From Periconia sp. R9002 (taxonomy: Eukaryota > Ascomycota > Dothideomycetes > Pleosporales > Periconiaceae): a DNA stretch of 64,000 bases. Shown here piece by piece: positions 45,201 through 57,153 of this stretch. Position 1 is the first letter of the stretch. Every line of letters starts with the position of its first letter. The stretch covers positions 248,001 through 312,000 of the forward strand of contig JAMAHW010000020.1 in the NCBI GenBank assembly GCA_023627715.1, in the 5' to 3' direction. The translations under genes were made by a program, and so were the position numbers. The notes under the pieces are model-generated. The model saw nothing but the letters and a program-made list of their open reading frames with translations, searched no databases and was not told the origin of the DNA.

Positions 45201-48200
45201 AAATGCACTATTGGTTGTCACCATGGCTCGAGGCGAGGTACTTGGGGGGCGGGCCCAAGGATAGAATGCAAGGAGAACGGACAGGCAGTCGAGTTTGACC
45301 TGGACACTATCTGTCAAAGGAGAAACCAAGGAAGAGGCAGCACAGGGCAGGAAGGCAGAAAACAAAAGCCGCAGGGCGAGCAGGGCGTTAGTTCAAGCAA
45401 GCCCAGACTTTGACTTGCATACGATAGAATCATGTACCGTATACCTCATGTAGAGTGAACTTTGAGAGTACCTCAAGGATGGCTAGCACAGCAGTAAAAT
45501 AGAGCTTGTATGCATCCCTTGTTGAGGTAGCACGACGTTGGTCTGAGTCGCCACGCACGCAGCCACGACGATGGTCAGGAATAGAATGAGTTATCAACGT
45601 ACCCAAATACTTGAAGATGTACCATTCACTTGTCTTGATGATGGATCCACGCGGAAGGTTCTCGAACCGTCCATTTTGGGGGTGTATACGTGTGCAATAA
45701 ATAGGTAGATAGATAGATACAGCTAAGCCACGATATCTAATACTATCGACCTCTTGTCATTCATTCTAGTTTTTTCAACAGGGCTACTGGGGGGAGTGAG
45801 GTGTTCATTTCTTGATCTAGCTACCTATTTGGCCATCTGGCATCTATGGGAATACGAGCTACCCGACAAGCCTACGGCATAATTCGCACTGGAATATTTA
45901 CCGTCGTACGTTCTTGTGCAATCAGGGGTCATCCTTAACCATGTGATAGTGGTGGATTTTGGGATTGATTGTAAGTACGTATTGATATCACCCCTGGTTC
46001 TTGAACCCCCGATTCAAGGGTAGCCCTGATGCAAAGAATTTACAGACCGCCGGTATAATAGTCTGTATTGTGGGACTCAATGTCCGACAGGCTATATAGC
46101 CTTTTGACCGGCTTGTCTGCCTCCAAAGAGTTAGAATGAGGCCATTTGGTTGATACTCATGACTTGGTTGTTTGTGGTGAAGAAGAGTGTACATCAATGT
46201 AGTAAGTAGGTTAGGTTAGCTAGCTCGAGGATCCAGAGACGGCAGATTAGCGCCATTCCGTCCGAAGCTTTCTGCTGTCCGCTCGGACCCACCATGTGCG
46301 TCTCGCTCTTTTTCCCCACACAGGCCCTGCGCTCATGATTCTTCCAATCACACGTTGCATGTACTGTACTACCTAGGTAGAGCTACCCTGGCACGTGCCT
46401 GGTTGCACGTACTTTAACTTTGTACCCGCGATATAGGGTACGCCCAACACAAATGCAACGCCGCCGCCACACGAAGCAACCCGCTCGCAGAAATATCGCG
46501 CGCGCTCCATCGGGCCTTCTAGACTATTAGCTTGCGTTGCAACTTGATGTTGGAATGCTGGGGGACCCGCACGGATTAATAATTGACAAGTAGGTGAGTA
46601 TTGTTAAAAAGTGAGGTCGTACACGAGTACAGTTCCGAATTCGGAAATGGTGCGCCACTGCCACGGCCACGGCAACTGCCATTGCCCCGTGGCCCGTACC
46701 ACGGATACAAGACTCTCTGTTATTACTTTTCCTCGGAGATGGGGGTTGGCGGTGATGTGAGAGGCGTTGACGGGCTTGCTTTTTCTGGGCCGGAGAGGGG
46801 TTGGAGGGGATTAGCGCGCGCCTCTTTTGCAATGTGCCAGCGCCTCGAGGACCCCTAAAGATTATGTTTGGATGCAGCATGCTCCCCCAACAAAGGTTAC
46901 CTAGGTAAATCAAGGACTTGGTTCGGGTTAGAGAACGGGAAGACAAAAGAGGGTCCGAGAAGCAAATCATGTTGTCATCGATCGGAGGTTGCCGTTGAAC
47001 GCCAGGGATGTGTGCATGTGGAGACATTTGGCAGGCGGTAACGTAACTTGGGAAGATTAGAAATGAGGGAGAAGAAGATGAAAACGGCGAAAGAGAAAAG
47101 CCACCACGCTAGGCTAGGCGGGGACCCATTTGGTGGTTTGTCACATCACATCGGCGAAAGACAAAGGCTGGTCGAGAAACGTTGTCATCCATGGTGGAAC
47201 GGGAAAGTTGGGTAGTAGGGACGGTAGGGCACTCACTGTACCGTTAGCACCGGCGGGTGGTCCAAGTTCGATGGTAATTTGCAGTTTTCCATGAGCAACC
47301 GTGCGCACATCAATCGAGCACCCAATCAAACGTGCCCTGTGGCGGTGCAATGCATGATACAACACCCTTGGGCACCAAACTATCCACCGTCGTATGACCA
47401 AGTAGCATGTTCAAAACAACCTTGGAAAACATGACAGGTATACCTTTGTCAATTCAATGTCCTTCACGCACGCCGTCCCGCTAAACAGCACCGAAGTAGC
47501 TCCATTTGCTCCGTAGCACCGTGAGTCTACCTCCATCGGGCAGAGGTAGGGCGAATAGCCGTCTAAACTTGACCTCCGGGCGAGGGGAGGGAGTAAGAGG
47601 AGACGAGAATGAGCAAGTTCCGGTCCTCGACCCCCGTGCATCCAACGCCGCCGCACGCGTGGGCGAGCCGACTAGCGCGGCGTTGCTCCATTGTCAGGCC
47701 CTGCAGCCTTTTGCATGGGGGGAGCGGGACAGAGTCAATCGACATGTTCGACCGCTGCCTGTGCAGGGAAGCGGTGAGTGACGTGGTTTATTGCGTGACG
47801 GCCTTTTGTGTAAGTGGGGATGAATGGGAACGCGAGGATGGGTGAGGACAACGGGTACTGATTCCAAGGATGAAGGTGAGGAACAGTAAGTAGCCAAGCT
47901 AAAGGCGCCCTTGGAGGCGTAGCAAGATGAATTGGGAAAGTGGAACGGCGCCCGTTCTTTCCTTCCCTTTTCCTTGTTTTGCTCACTCGACTCTGATGCG
48001 TTCCCACCTCTCCTGGGTGGCTTCACCAGACGTTATGGCTAGTTGCATTACCCTCACCTCCTCGCTTGCCATGACCATCCAAGGGTCCAATTCCATTACT
48101 CAAAGCCGTATACTCTCCGGTATCCATCCACCACTCCTAGCATCAAAGTTTCTCAATCATCATTTTGCTTCAAGGCCCACATTGGCTGACCCGCCTTGCC

Positions 48201-49198
48201 TCCTGCTTTCGTCCCTTTGGACAGTCATGCAATTAAACTATCGACATGGTTGAGCAAGGAGAGGTGCCAAACATGGAATCGTAGTATTCACGCCATATCA
48301 TGTCGTACGCCCGGACGGTGATCATAACCACCGCAGCCAATCATTAGCTCCGACGGAAGTTAGTGCGTGCCAATGACGGATCACGGAGATGTCTAGGCGT
48401 TATACCTCTGATCAAGTGTTACCGACCGTGCCTAATCCGTTTTTTTTCTCTCTTCATCGTCCAAAAGCTTTCTTCGCCGGAGCTCTGGGTTGGCTGGAGC
48501 GGGCTCGAACGGGCTAGAGCGGACCCTGGAAAAGGGCAAACATGTTCCTTCTTGGCCCTCAAGACGTTGGGTTGCATCCATGGGTCCGACATGTGTTATC
48601 ACCATGAGCCCCAAAAACTCCAGTCGAATGTGTGATATGTAGAAACCGTGCGATTATTGATTATTGTATCACGCAACCCGTCTCTCTCCCGTCCACTCCC
48701 TCTATGTGATCCTCCCTCGTATATTCCTTTTTTTTACATTCGATATAAAATCCCAATTCCTATACGTCAATATATTACATCGGAAAGAAGTGAAAGAAGG
48801 CCTGTGCGCGCAATGCTTGAAAGGACAGTAAATGTGAACGACAACAAGCATGATTGCAGACAAGTAGTATGTAGTCCAAATGGAAAAAGCAACGTTTCTT
48901 GTCGACTGCTGGCCATGCAACAAAAACCATGATCGCCACATTGAACATCATGACTCGTGTTTTTTCTCTTCATGTCGGATGCATTGCTTCGCCCTCGTAC
49001 TGATTCGTCTCGCCTTCGTCGATGATTGTTGCTTCGTTGCACCTTGACTCACGCGCCATGAATGCTAAGAAAGGACCTGTCCGGCAGGACACAGCACATC
49101 CCATGCCGACATCAACACAAAAGACACCCTCAATATGCAGGTTGGTAATTGAGATAGGACAATCCATATGCTCGCGTGCGCAAGTGCACCAGATGCGC
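45201..49198. other. 4.0 kb gap between convergent genes
   Basis: HEL2 ends on the left and the YTH gene ends on the right, so no promoter is needed for either, yet 4 kb separate them. A GATA/TAGA tract lies at 45702-45719, CCTAGG/TACCTA words at 46370-46378, and CACGTG at 46392-46397. Open frames cluster at 47400-48250 on both strands, but none matches a family and none links convincingly by splicing. No tRNA was found. Confidence 0.55.
45702..45719. repeat. short TAGA tetranucleotide repeat
   Basis: A TAGG(TAGA)3-like run downstream of HEL2; low-complexity simple repeat. Confidence 0.75.
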
Positions 49199-51400
49199 TC
49201 AAAAAGGCGGGATATGAGGACCGCCAAGCACGGGTGCCTGCGAGGCTACGTGTGGAGGTAGTGTTGCGCCAGCATTCGAAGGACCAAGTCGATGAAACAT
49301 TTGGACCAAGCGCTCTCCAACAGCGGGTTCTAATTCGGTGCCATCCCTAGCAATCTTGACTTCTCGATTGGCGTTCCAGGGGTTGCGAAGCCCGCGCGTG
49401 CGGTAAAATGGAAGTCGATTAGTCGAGATCCATTCGATTTTGAACGGCTTTCCCCAACTCTGAGATACAGCTGGTGCTGATGCGTCCCCGTCTCCTTCCT
49501 GCTGCTGGGATTGCGTCTGCTCTTTCTCTCTTTCCTTGTCCTTATCACCACCTTCTTCGCCACCTTCTTCCGAATCGGTCAATTCCGCCTCCCAGAAAAT
49601 GGTTCCGCGGGCAGAATCGTCGATAATACGTCCCTTGGGTGCGAATTCGGTGGCAGCTGTGGGGATCGACTTGGGTACATCAGGCGAATCGAGGATATTC
49701 TCGGGCTTGGGTACCGAGCCTATGATTTCGCTAGTGTCTTCAATGATTGGTGATGCCATCCGGGCGTATCCAAAGTACTCCCCCGACTTGTTGGCGGAGA
49801 ATATGAGATAGACATTTTCTGCCGTCTGCAAAGTTTTCAGTTTAGTGTTGATCATCATATGTCCTGCAGTGCAAGCCTTACCTCAAACGCTTTGTTCAAA
49901 GTCTCTTCGTTGTGTGATTGGGTAGCCCATATCCCATTGCGGACGCTGAGCTCCAGATCCTGCAATGTGAGACTCTTCACTATGAAATATTTCCTAGGGG
50001 ACATAGTGGCAGTGGTGGCTGGTTTGGTCTCCTCGGGTTTAGTCTCTTCGTCGCTTTTTGTGGTTTTCGTCTCGTCCTCTGCTGATGTCTCTTGCTCCTC
50101 CCCTTGGCGCGGAGAGCGTGGAGAAGATGCGGTTGGCGCCTGTGTCCCAACCATTGCCGATGGGCCCGTAGGTACGCCGGATGTTGATGCTGAGCTACGA
50201 CGGAGTCGGCATACAAGTCGTACACCGTTGAACCTCGAGTCATGGAATCTATGCATGGCCGCAGTACAAGAGGCTTCCGTACGGTAATTGACGAAAGCGC
50301 AATTACTCTTCGAAATAAGGAACAAGCTCTCAATGTCTTTTGTTGCATCGCGTGAAAAGTGATCCTTGAGAGCGATCACAGTGGCTCCAGGAGGAAGATT
50401 GCCAACCCACAACGCATGGCCTGATTGTTTCGGTTTTCGAGGCGGTCCGCGAGGAATCGAACTAGAAGTTCCAGGACGTTGAATGCCTATGTTCATCGGG
50501 ATTAGTCTCGAATAAAACGTTGTAGATTACAGCGCATCAGGCACGTAAAACATGCTGGGAGGACTGACCTTGCTGAGGCATAAAGGGGCCGGCATACATG
50601 GTGCCCATGGCTCCAGCATCCCCTACAGTGGCATTGACAGGCATACGACCACCAGGATATCCAGCATCCTGCTGTGCCATGTCCATTTGCCCGGCGAGGG
50701 AACCGTGTGGGCCAGGCACACTTGGTCTTCTGCCAAACAATGGTTGACCTTGTGCATTGTGTCCGGGCAATGCGGGAGCATATTGCGGCTGAGGGCCGTA
50801 AGGCGAAGGATAGTACATGTATTGCGACGGTTGGTGGGCAAAATGCTGGTAGGGGCCTTGCATTGACCCTGCGGGCTGCATGCGCTGTTGGCCAGTGGCA
50901 TAGGCAACATAGCTCGCCTGCTGAGCGCCTGGCGAAGGTGAAAAATTTGGGTGGAATTGACCTGTGGCATAACCAGTTCCAAAGGGAGGTTGCGCGGGAA
51001 TCGATCCAGAAGCTGAAGCAGGCATCTGCAGGTTTTGCTGCAATTGATAGACGAGCGCAGAGGTGGAGGCGCCAGACAAATGCCGCTGGCCCTGTTGCGG
51101 GGCTCCATCCTGGGCGCCGTAGTCGGGGAGCGCGCCTGCCATTGCGCCCATATTCATCATGGATGGTGCGGGATGCTCAGGGTAGTGAGGATTTGTCGGA
51201 TAGGGAGAAGAGCGTAGGTCTGGACGCGATTGGGCCTGTGGAATGGAGCTCAACTGGGAGTAGAAAGGAGGATTGCTGGGAAGAGATTTTGCATTGGATG
51301 AAGATGGAGTTGAGGAACCATGATGGTGTCCGTCCTGCGCAACACTGGCTGTAGAGGGATCCAGGGCCTGAGAAGCAGACCCTGAAGGTACGTCGCCCAT
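49199..51400 (-). CDS. RRM plus YTH domain RNA-binding protein
   Basis: 687 aa in three exons: 51400-50569, 50486-49882 and 49825-49199. The N-terminal 300 residues are Gln/Pro/Tyr-rich and prion-like. An RRM follows at about 302-375 (ALWVGNLPPGATVIALKDHF, CAFVNYRTEASCTAAMHRF). The YTH domain starts at about residue 443 with KYFIVKSLTLQDLELSVRNG and IWATQ (W464), continues across intron 2 as NVYLIFSANKSGEYFGYARM, and ends IEWISTNRLPF...RNPWNANREVKIARDGTE. The three cage-type tryptophans are visible, so binding of N6-methyladenosine in RNA is expected. A Glu/Lys/Gln-rich insertion of roughly 100 residues splits the YTH domain. I start at MGDVPSG; an in-frame ATG at 51457 would add 19 hydrophobic residues that look like translated leader or intron ending CAG just before 51400. 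Confidence 0.9.
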
Positions 51401-54400
51401 CTGGTTTTCGAGTATGATAGGAAGAGCAACCCACTGTTGTACCCAAACGTATGCCATGTCAGTCCATGTTGGTGATCAATCAAGACGGTAGTACACGGCA
51501 CGAGGCAAGATCAGACAAGAGGGAAGCATGATATTCTAAAATACTTTTGGAACCAAGGACGATATCGAAATAGACCACGCACCTAAACCTATATCGAAAT
51601 GGGGGATAGTGGGTAGTGGCGACCCGGAATGGTCGAGTACCGAAGCGAAGGTTGTCTGGGGGAAGAAGGCAGGATGAAGGGGCAGGACACCAATAAGGTT
51701 GGGAAGGAGACAGAAGGAAAGGAGGTTTAAAAAAAGAAGCGCAGAGAGCAGGAGAAGCCCGTTGAGGGAAGATTGACGGAGCGGTGGGCTTGCACCCGGG
51801 CGGGAGAGGTCGGTTCGGGGGAAGGAAGATGAGGAGGAAGACGAGCGACCAGTCAGGCGACAAAGGTACAGTCTTGATGCCTTATGAGGGTAGACAGCGC
51901 AACGGTAGCGATGACGAGATGGGAAAAGCGTGGCAGTGGGTCGGTGTTTGAAAGCGAGGTAGTCAGGATGGACCGCTAAGGGGGCCCACAGGTGAGTACG
52001 GGAAGGCCGCTGGAGGGTTTAGGACATTTTTGCCTCTGGATGAGCAAATGGTCAGAGCCAGAGCCAGAACCAGCAAGTGTGGCTGTTGCGATGGCTGTGG
52101 AGCAGCAGCAGGGAAGCACGACGGAACCGATGCTCTGGAGGCGACAGGACACGACAAAGACACGAGGGCGGAATTGGGGGCTGGCCCGTCCCCCAGCGGC
52201 AGAGGCTGTTGGATTCGAGAGAGGGAGGCCGAGGAGCGTTGCCAGTAGGACCAAGTGTGGCGAGTGTGAGCGCGGTTTCTAGACTTCGATAGGCGGCCGG
52301 CACGCTGATCCTGGAACCTGTTACTCTACTGTACCTAGCAACTCTGCAAAGCTTAACGCGTAGAGCTCCTCTCCGACCCTGCAGCATGACGGTGCCAGCT
52401 ACCTACCTACCTAGCTATATGCCGGGGACTCAATGGCACTTTGTGCGGTGGATCGGGCCCAAGAGAGATGAGATTGATGCTACTATACTACTAGTACTAG
52501 GTGCTAGATTGCTTGTGGGCTCGGCCGGGGTATGGGAAAGACAGCGGCCCTGCATGAGGAATTTTTTTCTCCCCTTCTCTCTCCCTCACAACAGTACGAA
52601 ACGAACATGGAACTTGGCTACCTAGCTACGGAGCTATTGATGATGATGTTGCTGCTGCAGCTGCCGCCACAGAGCAGGATGATCTTGACTCCATCAAGAT
52701 ATATTGCGGCTGTGCTGTGTCGCGACGCCGATCGCATCCTCGTTGGAAGGTCGTCGTCAACAATAGCTACTTGTATGTAGTTACAGCGTCCGCACCGGCA
52801 CTGTGGACGGACGGGCAGGCCGGTGGCAATATGATTTCCTAATTCTCCTGCTCTGGTGCCTCGACCTCTCCACCGGAGAAACATCTCATGTGTACATCAT
52901 CTAATTAGCTGCACGCCAATGAGGGCCCTGTATCACCGATACATGTATACGTATTGTCCATGTATGCATGTGTGTGGATGCATGCAGGTATTGGGGTCCA
53001 AACAGGACATTGTCACGAGCATTGAGCACCACGGCCGTCGTCGTTTCGGCTACGGTCAAGGTCGTCTGGCTGGTTGCATGCTAGCAGCACAGCACGGTGG
53101 AGTCTTTGATTTTTTTTTTTTCTCTCGGTGTGTGCGTGATGCGAGACGAGCATGCAGAGGGCGGCGGCGGACGGATGGTGGAGGTAGTAGTAGAGAGGGT
53201 CGGTCGTGGGAACTGGGACGCCAGGAACATGCAGGCCAAATTACCCATGGTGGCGACATGGACAAAAATCATGGGAGAAAATGAAACACGATCAGCAAGG
53301 GTTCAATTGAATTCGCACGCCAAAAGTGGGCAGTGGCTGAGTACTACCCGGTCGGCTGCCGACGCCAATCAATGCCTGTCGCTTGGCTACACCCCCCACC
53401 ACCTACATACCTCCAAACTATCTCCCTACTGGTAGTACATACTACATAGTACCTGAGAGATACATACGCGGCCACCATTTGTCCTGGCCTCTACAAGTAT
53501 ACGTATGTACCTCTGCTCTTCTCCACTTGCGTTTGCGCTTGCACTGCCGTCTCTTTCATCATTCTGACCGTCATCCTCGCCTTTCCTTGTCGTTTCAATG
53601 CAAATCAATCATGACATACCCACGTTGGTAGTAGCCCCCATGCGACCATAATGCCAAGATTGCCCAACTACATATCGAAGTACGTATACCTTGTACATTT
53701 CATCCAATTTCTTGTTTCTTGCAAGAAAAAGAAACAAAAAGGAAAAAATAGCGGAAAACACAAGAAAAAGAAAAGAAAGAATCGCATCAAACATCAAGAA
53801 ACATGCAGGGCCTTCAAGGGGTGGTGAGCAGGGGTTCTGCCGGTCCAATCGTGCTCCTTCCCGCCGTAACCAAACCCATCAAACTACATGCCTATCGTTA
53901 CTGCTACCGTCAAGCGGACTCGTCATCTTCGCCACCATGTCAGGCCATAGCCAGCCCTCTGCTGCTCGCTTCTGAATAAGCAATCTTGTCGATTTGCATT
54001 CTATTCATTCATCTACTCCTGTCGTTGGTCCACACGTGCGCAGCCATCATCAGTACCGCCGGTGAGAAGAGTCAAAGGATCTATGCCAAACCGCTCCAAT
54101 ACTTGTGACATTACACTAGGCTCAGATCCCCCCTGGCGATCCCACCATCTCCCCCGCATCTCCCTCTTCCACTTATGCGCGTGTTACCATGGACCCTTTG
54201 ATCCCCCAAGCACAGCCCACCTCCATCTACATCCACCGTTGCATCTTATCGAAGCATTACCACCTCGACTGCAAGCCATGTTTCAACAGTTACAATAACC
54301 CTACAACTGCGCCACGAGCATCTACACCCCCAATTCTCTGGACATGCCCATTGGGGAGCTGTTATCATCTTCGTTTCGCTTGTATTTCCTGTCTCTGGCC

Positions 54401-54549
54401 AGTCTCACTCCCATCACATTGGCCATGTCCGGCGTCGGTTGGTAGCAGTGCCATGCTTCCCCCCTCAGCCAACCCTTTCACTTTGCCTAACATACCCTTG
54501 GGCTAGCATACCTTCACTGTTCAACCAGGGGCGGCGTTATGCATGCTGC
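51401..54549. other. 3.1 kb gene-poor region upstream of the YTH gene
   Basis: The side next to the YTH gene (to about 52200) is purine-rich on this strand, that is pyrimidine-rich in the gene's sense, like a long leader. It also holds a TACCTACCTACCTAGCTA run at 52401-52418, a T12 tract near 53110-53121 and an A-rich patch at 53725-53790. Open frames are short; none is recognised. Confidence 0.55.
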
Positions 54550-55607
54550 TCATTTCGCAACATACTCTGACAAAAACTTCTCAATGTACGCAAAGTAGCC
54601 AGCTTCAATCACCGTGTCGTTGTGGCTACCATTGGGGAGCTCTCGCCAGATCTTGGGCTCGGAGCGACACACTTGGAACAGCTTCTTCATATGCGCTGGA
54701 CTAAACCGCAAAAAGTCAGCCGTCTATGCCCAGCTCATCCCACTACTTTAGACTTACGGTACAATTTCATCCCTCAATCCACTCAGAAACAAGATGGGCG
54801 TGTCCACGATTTGAGGCAACAACTCCTCGCTTGGCCATACTTGATGGCAGAGCGGAGCCAAATATTTCGCCGGGGGAAGGGCGCTTCCTTCTTGTTAGCC
54901 TTCATAATCTTTTGTTGCCAAGGCATCATAAGGTGCAGCTTACGAGGGTATCATTTTGCGCATAGATGTAAAGGTGTTCTCGAGTATGATGCCTGCGATA
55001 TCGCCCCGCTTCATATTCTTTGCCGCGAGACTGATGGAGACTGCACCTCCTAGACTCTGGCCATACAGGACTAGTCGGGTTCCTCGTAGTTCGCTGCGTT
55101 CCCGGATGTAATCGAGAGCGGTTTGAGCGTCGATGTTGATTCCTTTCTCGCTTGGGTTTCCAGAGGACAGGCCATATCCACGGTACTGTAGCATTAACAC
55201 ATTACATCGTAGATCGTTCACAAGTATCTTGGCGATCGGAAGCCGATAACCAATGTTGCCAGCGTTTCCATGGAACATGAGGACGGTGGCGTTGCGTGCA
55301 GTCCGTTTGTCCGCTCGAAGGTAGAAAGCACTCAATGATTCCCCGTCGGGCGTTGGTATAAATAGCTCTTCGAAGTCGGAGAATCCAAAGTCTGCGGGGC
55401 GTGGGACGTTGGTTCGTGCATCAGGGGGGAAGTTCCTCGCGTAGATAAGTTCACTGGTTACCGTCAGTTTCCAATCATTGATAGTTAGCAAGAACAATCA
55501 TACTTCTGTTTAAAATACAAAACTCCGCTGAGGAGAGCTGCGACACCGGATGATGCTATGAGCGGAACGCGGAGGTAGTCCAAGAAAGAGTTCAGCCCAT
55601 TTCCCAT
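54550..55607 (-). CDS. bem46: Bem46/ABHD13-type membrane-anchored alpha/beta hydrolase
   Basis: 296 aa in four exons: 55607-55504, 55453-54944, 54883-54758 and 54700-54550. The N-terminal helix (SFLDYLRVPLIASSGVAAL) is a signal anchor and is followed by KQNELIYARNFPPDAR. The hydrolase core shows FHGNAGNIGYRLPIA, LQYRGYGLSSGNPSE and the nucleophile elbow GQSLGG (S168). The third exon has LPPAKYLAPLCHQVWPSEE and FLSGLRDEIVP (acid D243), and the last has LPNGSHNDT (base H273), completing the triad. Family members sit on ER or plasma membrane and affect cell polarity in fungi; the substrate is unknown. The acceptor of exon 3 (GGAAG before 54883) is the only one that keeps frame. Confidence 0.92.
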
Positions 55608-56262
55608 GATGACAGCTAAGGTACAGCGTACCTGAACGAAGACTGAAGGTATATATCACCGACACTTGTCGCCAGGGTGATGGGTCCTAATAGCGAAATA
55701 GTACGGTAGAAAAGGGGGTTTCCGGTATCTAGGACAAGAGGAGATAATCAAAAGGTTATGAATACGTGGTGGTAGTTGCGACGGGTAAGGTGTGGTTTAG
55801 GTGTGGAGCTGCGACAGCTGGAGAGACTGCGGGGGACTTTTAGAGCCATCCGTGCAATTGCGGCAGTGGTGCGGAGGCGCAACCAATCAATCGCCGCATT
55901 ATTCAAACATGCGAAAAAGTACATTGTGTCATATATGTGTGTAGGTATGTATGTAGCCAAATGATTCCAGTTGGAATTTTAAACTTATTATCTGTAGCAC
56001 TTGTAATGATCAATTACTGTGGCTTTGTGTGACCGCTGACAATCAATAGCAAGGCCCTTGTGGGAATATTTGATCACGTGGTCCCAGTCCATGCCAAGCC
56101 CTCACAGCTACCTTAGCTGCTCGCATTGCGTATCCACGCTGCCTATCCGATCACCTACAGCTTCGAATTCATCAACATTACACACCCTTCCTTACCGCAT
56201 ACCGACTGTCTATTTCTCTATACTCCGTACGCGTCACTTTTCGACTTCTAACGCCCGACAAA
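55608..56262. promoter_or_regulatory. divergent promoter, Bem46 / PRE3
   Basis: 655 bp between divergent starts. A CACGTG palindrome sits at 56075-56080, 183 bp before the PRE3 ATG, and ACGCGT occurs at 56230-56235. No clear proteasome-type (GGTGGCAAA) element was seen. The small frames here are not supported. Confidence 0.45.
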
Positions 56263-57153
56263 ATGGCTACCGGCATGCTAGGAGAAGGTACATTCAGTGA
56301 CATCTAGAGCAAGGCCAAAGCTTACCCTGGACAGATGGTATCCACGTCGACATGAACCACTTGAAGAAGGGAGAGGTCAAGTACGCTCAAGATTGTCCTT
56401 GAATATTTCGAACCTTACTGACAAATGATTGCAGTCTCGGCACGTCAATGTTTGTTTACCCCACCTACGTACATCTACGCCGCCCAAGCTTTCTAACGAG
56501 AAGACAGCATGGCTATCAACTTCAAAGACGGTGTGATATTAGGGGCCGATAGCCGAACGACGACGGGTGCCTACATTGCAAATCGGGTGACGGACAAGCT
56601 CACACAAGTCCACGACACAATTTGGTGTTGTCGCTCGGGTTCCGCGGCGGACACACAAGCGGTAGCAGACATTGTTCACTATCACCTCGGCATGTACGGA
56701 ATCACGAATGATGAACCTCCTACCACCCAGACTGCCGCAGCCATATTCCAAGAGCTCTGCTACGCCAACAAGGACCAGCTTTCGTGAGTGTTGCGAATGG
56801 CCTCTGCTGAATCTGGCTAATGAAGCAACAGAGCCGGCATGATTATTGCTGGATACGACCACAGGCACGGAGGACAGGTGTACTCGATACCTCTGGGTGG
56901 CTCTCTACACAAGCAGGCATATGCGATAGGTGGATCTGGATCGACGTACATATACGGATATTGCGATGCCAACTGGCGAGAGAATATGACTGAGGCTGAA
57001 GGCGTCAAGTTCGTTAGGGGAGCTTTGCAGGAAGCTATCAAATGGGATGGTAGCTCCGGCGGTGTGATTCGCATGGTAGTCCTTACGGCTCGTGGTGCAC
57101 AACGGCACCTATATTTGCCCGACCAAAACTACGAAGGTCCAGGACCCCAATAG
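56263..57153 (+). CDS. PRE3: 20S proteasome subunit beta1 (Pre3/PSMB6)
   Basis: 227 aa in five exons: 56263-56287, 56335-56380, 56435-56449, 56508-56783 and 56832-57153. It is the caspase-like catalytic subunit. The propeptide (26 residues, [16 protein letters not shown]...) ends in KKGEVNLG, and autocleavage exposes T27 of GTSIMAINF as the nucleophile. The mature part has [19 protein letters not shown] (with the conserved Asp and Lys), [36 protein letters not shown] and [13 protein letters not shown]. The 5' end is unusually fragmented: the third exon is only 15 nt and carries LGTS with the catalytic threonine. Each join was fixed by the highly conserved protein sequence. Confidence 0.95.
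56435..56449 (+). other. PRE3: 15-nt microexon of PRE3 carrying the catalytic threonine
   Basis: Flanked by GCAG and GTTTGT, it encodes the last base of N24, then L25-G26-T27-S28 and two bases of I29. Both ends are phase 2, so skipping keeps the frame and removes the processing site and nucleophile. Confidence 0.85.

Noticed and set aside
44690..45365. Antisense frames of 158-184 codons over the HEL2 tail
   Set aside because: They arise from the GC-rich Ala/Ser tail of HEL2 and have no domain.
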